This document shows positions 6,891 to 10,596 of a stretch of DNA of 10,596 bases, piece after piece. The notes under the pieces are model-generated. The model had not been told where the DNA came from, made no database searches, and was given only the letters and a program-made list of their open reading frames with translations. Where the stretch lies: positions 1 through 10,596 of the forward strand of contig JANDJZ010000742.1 of NCBI GenBank assembly GCA_027943245.1, read 5' to 3'. A program made the translations under genes and the position numbers. The DNA comes from Acanthamoeba sp. SK_2022b (Eukaryota > Discosea > Longamoebia > Acanthamoebidae). How positions within the stretch are numbered: position 1 is the first letter of the stretch; the number at the start of each line of letters is the position of its first letter.

Positions 6891-8257
6891 TAGGGCGAAG
6901 AGAAGTAGGGATACGACGACAGCTGCACCGGCGTCGTTGTCGACGACGATGACATGGGCGAGGTCGACGCGGAGAACATGACCGACGACGCGTCGGACGG
7001 CGCCGGAGAGGTGGGCGAGTCAGCCGAGTAGAGCCGAGGGAAGAACGCCGCCGGATTCTGAAGAGCAAAGTAGGGGAAGTGAGCCGAGGCCGCCGCGGGC
7101 ATCGACGTCGGGTCGAACGTCGGCGTTAGCGCCGATCTGGAGGAGGACGATGACATGGGCGCGGGCGGGGAGCTGAGCGAGAGCGGGTTGCCTCCGGCGG
7201 TCGTCGAGAGGTTGCGCGCGATCCCCGTGTGGGAGATGGAGAGCCCAGCCCCAGGCACGGCGAGCGAAGTGGACGGTGACGCGATGTCCGACAGGATGCC
7301 CTCCGCCCGGTCGCTGCCGTCGGCGACGGCGGCGCTGAGGGCCTCGCTTTCCCGATGTAGCACCGCCTTGTCGTATTCAGCGGCCTCGGGGCAGAGCTCG
7401 GCGAGCAGGGCCTGCAGCCGCACGACGACGTTGTCCATGTTGGGTCGCTTCTCCGGCTCGTGCTGCAATACGATTAAAAAAGTCCAAAATAAAATAATAA
7501 TATAAAAAAAATAAAATAAAGATTAAATGTGTTAGTTTGAACGAGTCGCAGCCGATAGGTGGTTCGAGATCAGGCTGCTGGGCCGTACGTTCCAGCAGTC
7601 TTCGATGAGCTGCCTGTAGGCGGGGACGCAGTCGTCGGGAATGGGCGGGCGCTCGCCGGTGAGGATCCGGTCTTCCAGCTGAATCATGAACTTGACCTGC
7701 ACCGCAACGAACACCAACGCATCGCGTGTTGGCGTTTGTAGCCCCAAGAGCCGCAGAGCTCCGTTTCAACTCCAACTTCTCTGGAGTTTGTGTACCTCGG
7801 AGAAGAGCTTCTGCTGCTTGGTGAGGAGCTCCCATAGGATGATGCCCATCGAATAGACGTCGGCCTTGGTCGTGTACTCCTGATTGCGCATGACCTCCGG
7901 CGCGAGCCACACGGGGCAGTCCACCTTGCGCCCCATGGCCGATTGCATCATCGCCGCGGACAGCCCAAAGTCGGCGATCTTGGCCAGCACCGGCGCGTCG
8001 TCGTCCAGCGACACCAACTGCGACCAATCCAACTTGTGAGCCACACGCAGACGCACAAGCGCACACGCACATGCGCGAAAATATACCAGGACGTTGGGGC
8101 TCTTAAGATCGCGGTGGACAATGGAGGGCGAGCAGCTGTGAAGGAATGCGACGCCCTTGGCGATGTCCTTGGCAATCCGGAGGCGCAGCGACCAATCGAT
8201 CACGCTCTCCTCGTTCTGCAGCAGTTCCAAGAGCCTAAGGCAGGGTCACGTGAGTCA

Positions 8258-8356
<99 letters not shown>

Positions 8357-10596
8357 CGCATTCCCGTAGCAAGGAACGTACGTTCCGCCGCTGACAAACT
8401 CAGTGACAATGCAGTAGGAGGGCTTGGTGCAGAATCCAGTCATCGTGATGATGTTCGAGTGCTTCAGGCCGCTGTTGCCCCGATAGTGAGTATGGCGGTG
8501 CGGACATCAGATGTGGAAGGGATAGAAGGGGTGTTACCTCATGAGCAAGACTTCGTTTCTGAATTCGTCGAAGGCCTTTAAGAGTCGGTTCTCTCGGATC
8601 TTCTCGTCGTTGAACTTCAGCCGCTTCACGGCGACCTATCATAGAAGGGCACGTTCCACGTTAACTCAATTGCGCATCAACCACCGATTTGTTGTATGGA
8701 CATCAAGTGTGGTATGTGTGAAGGAGCACCTCTTCGTTGTTGTAGGTTCCCTTGTAGACCACCGAAAAGGACCCCTCGCCGATCTTCTCCTTGATGTCCA
8801 GATTTTCAAAGTTGATTTTGCTGTGCGGAAAGTGCAGAACTGTGAGCGTTGCAAACTTGATAGAATAGACAAAAATAAAAATTCAAAAATAAAAAAATTC
8901 CAAAACTAAAACAAAGACAAATCACATAGCGACAGATTATGTTTGGCCGTACTTTTGGGCGACGTCGGTGAGGGCGATGTCTGGCACGAGGTGGTCGTAG
9001 CGAACGGCGATGACTGGCGTGCAATAGGCGTAGCTCTCCCCGCGCATAACCGCCAGTCTTGCATCGCGCAAACACGACGACCGCGACAAAGTCAGTGAAA
9101 ACCGAACCAGCGCGAACAAGAATGGAGGTGTGCAGTACCGGCATTCCTCGAGGCCGAACATGGTCGGTCGCTTCTTGCCCCACTCAAGACAGTGCACGCA
9201 CGGCACCATCACCTTGGTCTACAACCATTAACGGGTCGTGTTTCGTCAGCCCAACCAATTGATTAATAAATCACTTATTTGAATAAATGGATACATAAAT
9301 AAATAAAAGAAAATAACATCAACCAGGCTGGCGAGAGTGTGACCTTCAAATGGTACCAGTCCTCCACTAGCGAATCGGCGCAGCCGACCGCGAGCGAGTA
9401 TAGCGACCGATTGTTGCTCCCCGCGTTGAGCCTGCCAATGGCCGGTTAAGTGTGAAGACGTTGGGAGGAGAAGGCAGAAGCGCGCGTACTTGTCCTTGCT
9501 GGTTCGGAGGGAGATCTTGATCACCTTGGACCTCTCCGACCACTCCATGGCGATCTTGTCATTATCCACCACCGCCACCATGCCGTACCTAACATCGTCA
9601 TCACAGCCATCAATACCGTTGAGTGTGTGTGCGTGTGGTAGAAGGAGAGATGCGCATACCGCCAGTAGCAGGTAGCCTGGAGGTTGAGCGAGAGTAGGCG
9701 GACCATGATCTTGGCGAAGAAGCCCTTGGGAATGAAGTCGAACTGGTAGTTGCGGCCAAACTCGATGCACTCGGGCATGTCCCCGGGCTGCTTCCGCATG
9801 GGCCACAGCGACTGCAGGTCGTCGGGCGGGTTGTCGGGCAGCAGCGACGGAAGCAAACTGAACTTCTCCGAGGTGTCCTTGGGGCTGAGCGTGATGGCAA
9901 TGTCGAACTGGTGGAGGAGCTTGATGAGGAACGGGTGCAGCTCGGGCGGAAATGACGGGGGTCGCCAGATCTGCGAGAGGTTGGAGTGGGGCAGGATGCC
10001 GTTCTTGGAGAAGGACTGCTTGGTCGTGAACACCGTGGCCATCACCTTGGTGAGCCATTGCGGATCGAGCACCACGATGTTCCTCAGCTTCTCGTCGTTT
10101 CCAAAATGCACCTGATATTATTCAACAATTTTAGCCAAGATAATAAAATAAAATAAAACAAGTGTAATTATAATAAAATGTATCATTTATCCGGACGTAC
10201 GAGGGAGCCCAAGTTGTGCAGCAATTGTGTGGCGGCGTAGAGGTCGCTGCTCTTGGCACGCTTGTCCTCTTCCCTGCGCCTGCGCCCCTTGAGCTTCTTG
10301 TTGACGATCGGGGGCGGTGGCGGTAGCTCCGAATCTCCTGTTCACCAAATACCCGACATGGTGGTGATGAGGTGGTGGTGAAGAGGAATAGACGGAGAAG
10401 AGGAGATACCCAAGTCGTCGTCAACGCCACAGCGCTTGGCAACTTCGCGGAACTCCTCCCAGGAGAGGACGGGCGGCACCCGTTTGCCACGTTCGGCGAT
10501 GAGCGCGCGCTCGAGGGCCATGTACGACTTGGGCATCCGCTCGCCCATGTGCTCCTGCGAGCCCACCACCTCCTCAATGGCTTCCTGTACCGCGCC
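6413..10596 (-). CDS. ROCO-family Ser/Thr kinase (COR, TKL kinase and C-terminal SAM-like domain), 5' partial
   Basis: This is the 3' part of a ROCO (LRRK-like) signalling kinase. Exons: 10410-10596, 10201-10337, 9660-10111, 9490-9588, 9344-9431, 9139-9218, 8953-9057, 8730-8820, 8538-8635, 8382-8471, 8087-8234, 7796-8017, 7589-7696, 6768-7462, 6547-6700, 6413-6481. All 15 introns are GT-AG and every junction keeps the frame: 2,823 nt, 940 residues, TAG at 6413-6415. Order: Roc-COR junction and COR (about 1-290), Cys-rich linker (326-380), kinase (387-645), low-complexity linker (about 690-855), SAM-like domain (about 862-925). All kinase catalytic motifs are present, so it should be active. 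The Roc GTPase must lie past the right edge. Several introns hold AT runs, and one holds a long microsatellite. No AATAAA was seen in the first 80 nt after the stop. The closest known architecture is Dictyostelium Roco kinases, but a C-terminal SAM is not usual there. Confidence 0.93.
8018..8086 (-). other. ROCO intron with tandem in-frame acceptors
   Basis: From the GTATAT donor at 8086, acceptors occur at CACAAG|TTGG (intron low end 8033) and TCGCAG|TTGG (8018). They differ by 15 nt, so both keep the frame; the longer exon inserts LDWSQ right after HRDLKSPNVL. The downstream site gives NVLLVSLDDDAPV, which matches the length of related ROCO kinases and was chosen. Confidence 0.75.
8235..8381 (-). 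other. ROCO intron carrying the compound microsatellite
   Basis: Donor GTACGT at 8381, acceptor CCTTAG at 8235, 147 bp, the longest intron of this gene. It rejoins EFVSGG to TLLELLQNEE inside the kinase N-lobe/hinge. About two thirds of it is dinucleotide repeat. Confidence 0.9.
8259..8353. repeat. Compound (CT)11(CA)36 microsatellite
   Basis: Plus strand: 11 CT units (8259-8280) followed directly by 36 CA units (8281-8352) and a C. In the ROCO pre-mRNA it is (GU)36 then (AG)11. Long uninterrupted runs like this are usually length-variable. Confidence 0.98.
8953..9218 (-). other. Cys-rich linker between COR and kinase
   Basis: Residues 322-383 contain C328-x2-C331 (PCVHC), C347 (in LEEC) and C360 (in AYCTP), then LVPDIALTDV leading into the kinase. 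The spacing suits a four-Cys zinc site. The 81-bp intron 9058-9138 was placed because it rejoins EEC to LAVMRG in frame. Confidence 0.6.
9490..10596 (-). other. COR-domain coding part of the ROCO gene
   Basis: Residues 1-292. It opens with the Roc-COR connecting helix and the COR hallmark RVPPVLSWEEFREVAKRCGV. The second exon ends in AATQLLHNLGSL and the third begins VHFGNDEKLRNIVVLDPQWL, a classic COR signature. Further on come GFFAKIMVRLLSL and CYWRYGMVAVVDN across a junction. In ROCO proteins COR drives dimerisation and couples Roc GTPase state to the kinase. Confidence 0.9.
10112..10200 (-). other. AT-rich ROCO intron
   Basis: 89 bp between GTACGT (10200) and AATATCAG (10112), with AATAA/TAAAA-type repeats. 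Similar AT runs fill the introns 7463-7588, 8821-8952 and 9219-9343, in sharp contrast to the GC-rich exons. Confidence 0.85.

Larger units (their letters stand above)
7463..8820 (-). other. TKL-type kinase domain of the ROCO gene
   Basis: Residues 387-645 across exons 8-14. Seen: Gly-rich loop GEGSFSVV (397-404), ATP-anchoring Lys417 in VAVKRL, helix-C Glu441, probable gatekeeper Thr469, catalytic HRDLKSPN (516-523), DFG (541-543), APE (564-566), DVYSMGIILWEL (578-589) and the closing Arg641 in EKRP. Nothing essential is missing, which predicts a catalytically competent Ser/Thr kinase. Confidence 0.93.

Noticed and set aside
6406..7068. Arg-rich minus frame as a separate basic protein
   Set aside because: Only its part 6547-6700 is real (the SAM-like exon); the Arg-rich part is an off-frame reading of the Ser/Pro-rich ROCO exon.
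7377..8072. Long minus-strand frame overlapping the kinase exons, and the plus-strand frame 7943-8581
   Set aside because: Both read through introns and the CA/CT repeat and carry no domain. They are shadows of the ROCO kinase, whose own frame carries every catalytic motif.
1..10596. CRISPR array, tRNA, rRNA or telomeric repeat
   Set aside because: I saw no spaced direct repeats, no tRNA box A/B pairs and no TTAGGG-type arrays on either strand by eye.

Overview
The window looks like nuclear DNA of a GC-rich, intron-rich protist, most likely an amoebozoan of the Acanthamoeba type. The reasons are many short GT-AG introns (58-147 bp in the best gene), GC-rich exons that prefer C- or G-ending codons, a ROCO-family kinase and a Stealth/GNPTAB-like glycophosphotransferase. 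No bacterial operon layout, tRNA, rRNA or CRISPR was seen. The species call is an inference.

Layout. (1) 35-449, minus: the 5' part of a Stealth-family gene, whose 3' part lies off the left edge. (2) 450-1244: an upstream spacer with a 10-bp inverted repeat, then minus-strand exons of an unrecognised membrane protein that appears cut off at 1244. (3) About 1250-5340: a CpG-poor, AT-richer stretch with fragments of multi-exon coding sequence, mostly minus strand (1275-3039 and 4281-4788) with one plus-strand piece (4848-5168). Splice-like sites survive, but frames are broken by TGA and TAG. It reads as a decayed mobile element or silenced gene block of unknown family. (4) About 5345-5880: a G-poor CAC/CAA/ATC low-complexity tract. 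(5) About 5881-6400: a GC-richer, frameshifted plus-strand remnant. (6) 6413 to the right edge, minus: the 3' part of a ROCO kinase gene.

The ROCO gene is the solid result. I reconstructed 16 exons and 15 introns that keep one reading frame throughout (2,823 nt, 940 codons plus a TAG stop). The protein part runs from the Roc-COR junction through COR, a Cys-rich linker and a complete TKL-type kinase domain with all catalytic motifs, then a long Ser/Thr/Pro-rich linker with a Pro/Phe/Tyr tract, to a SAM-like domain at the C-terminus. The Roc GTPase and any LRRs must lie beyond 10596.

The Stealth protein probably works in the secretory pathway and the ROCO kinase in intracellular signalling. 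Nothing in the sequence links them functionally.
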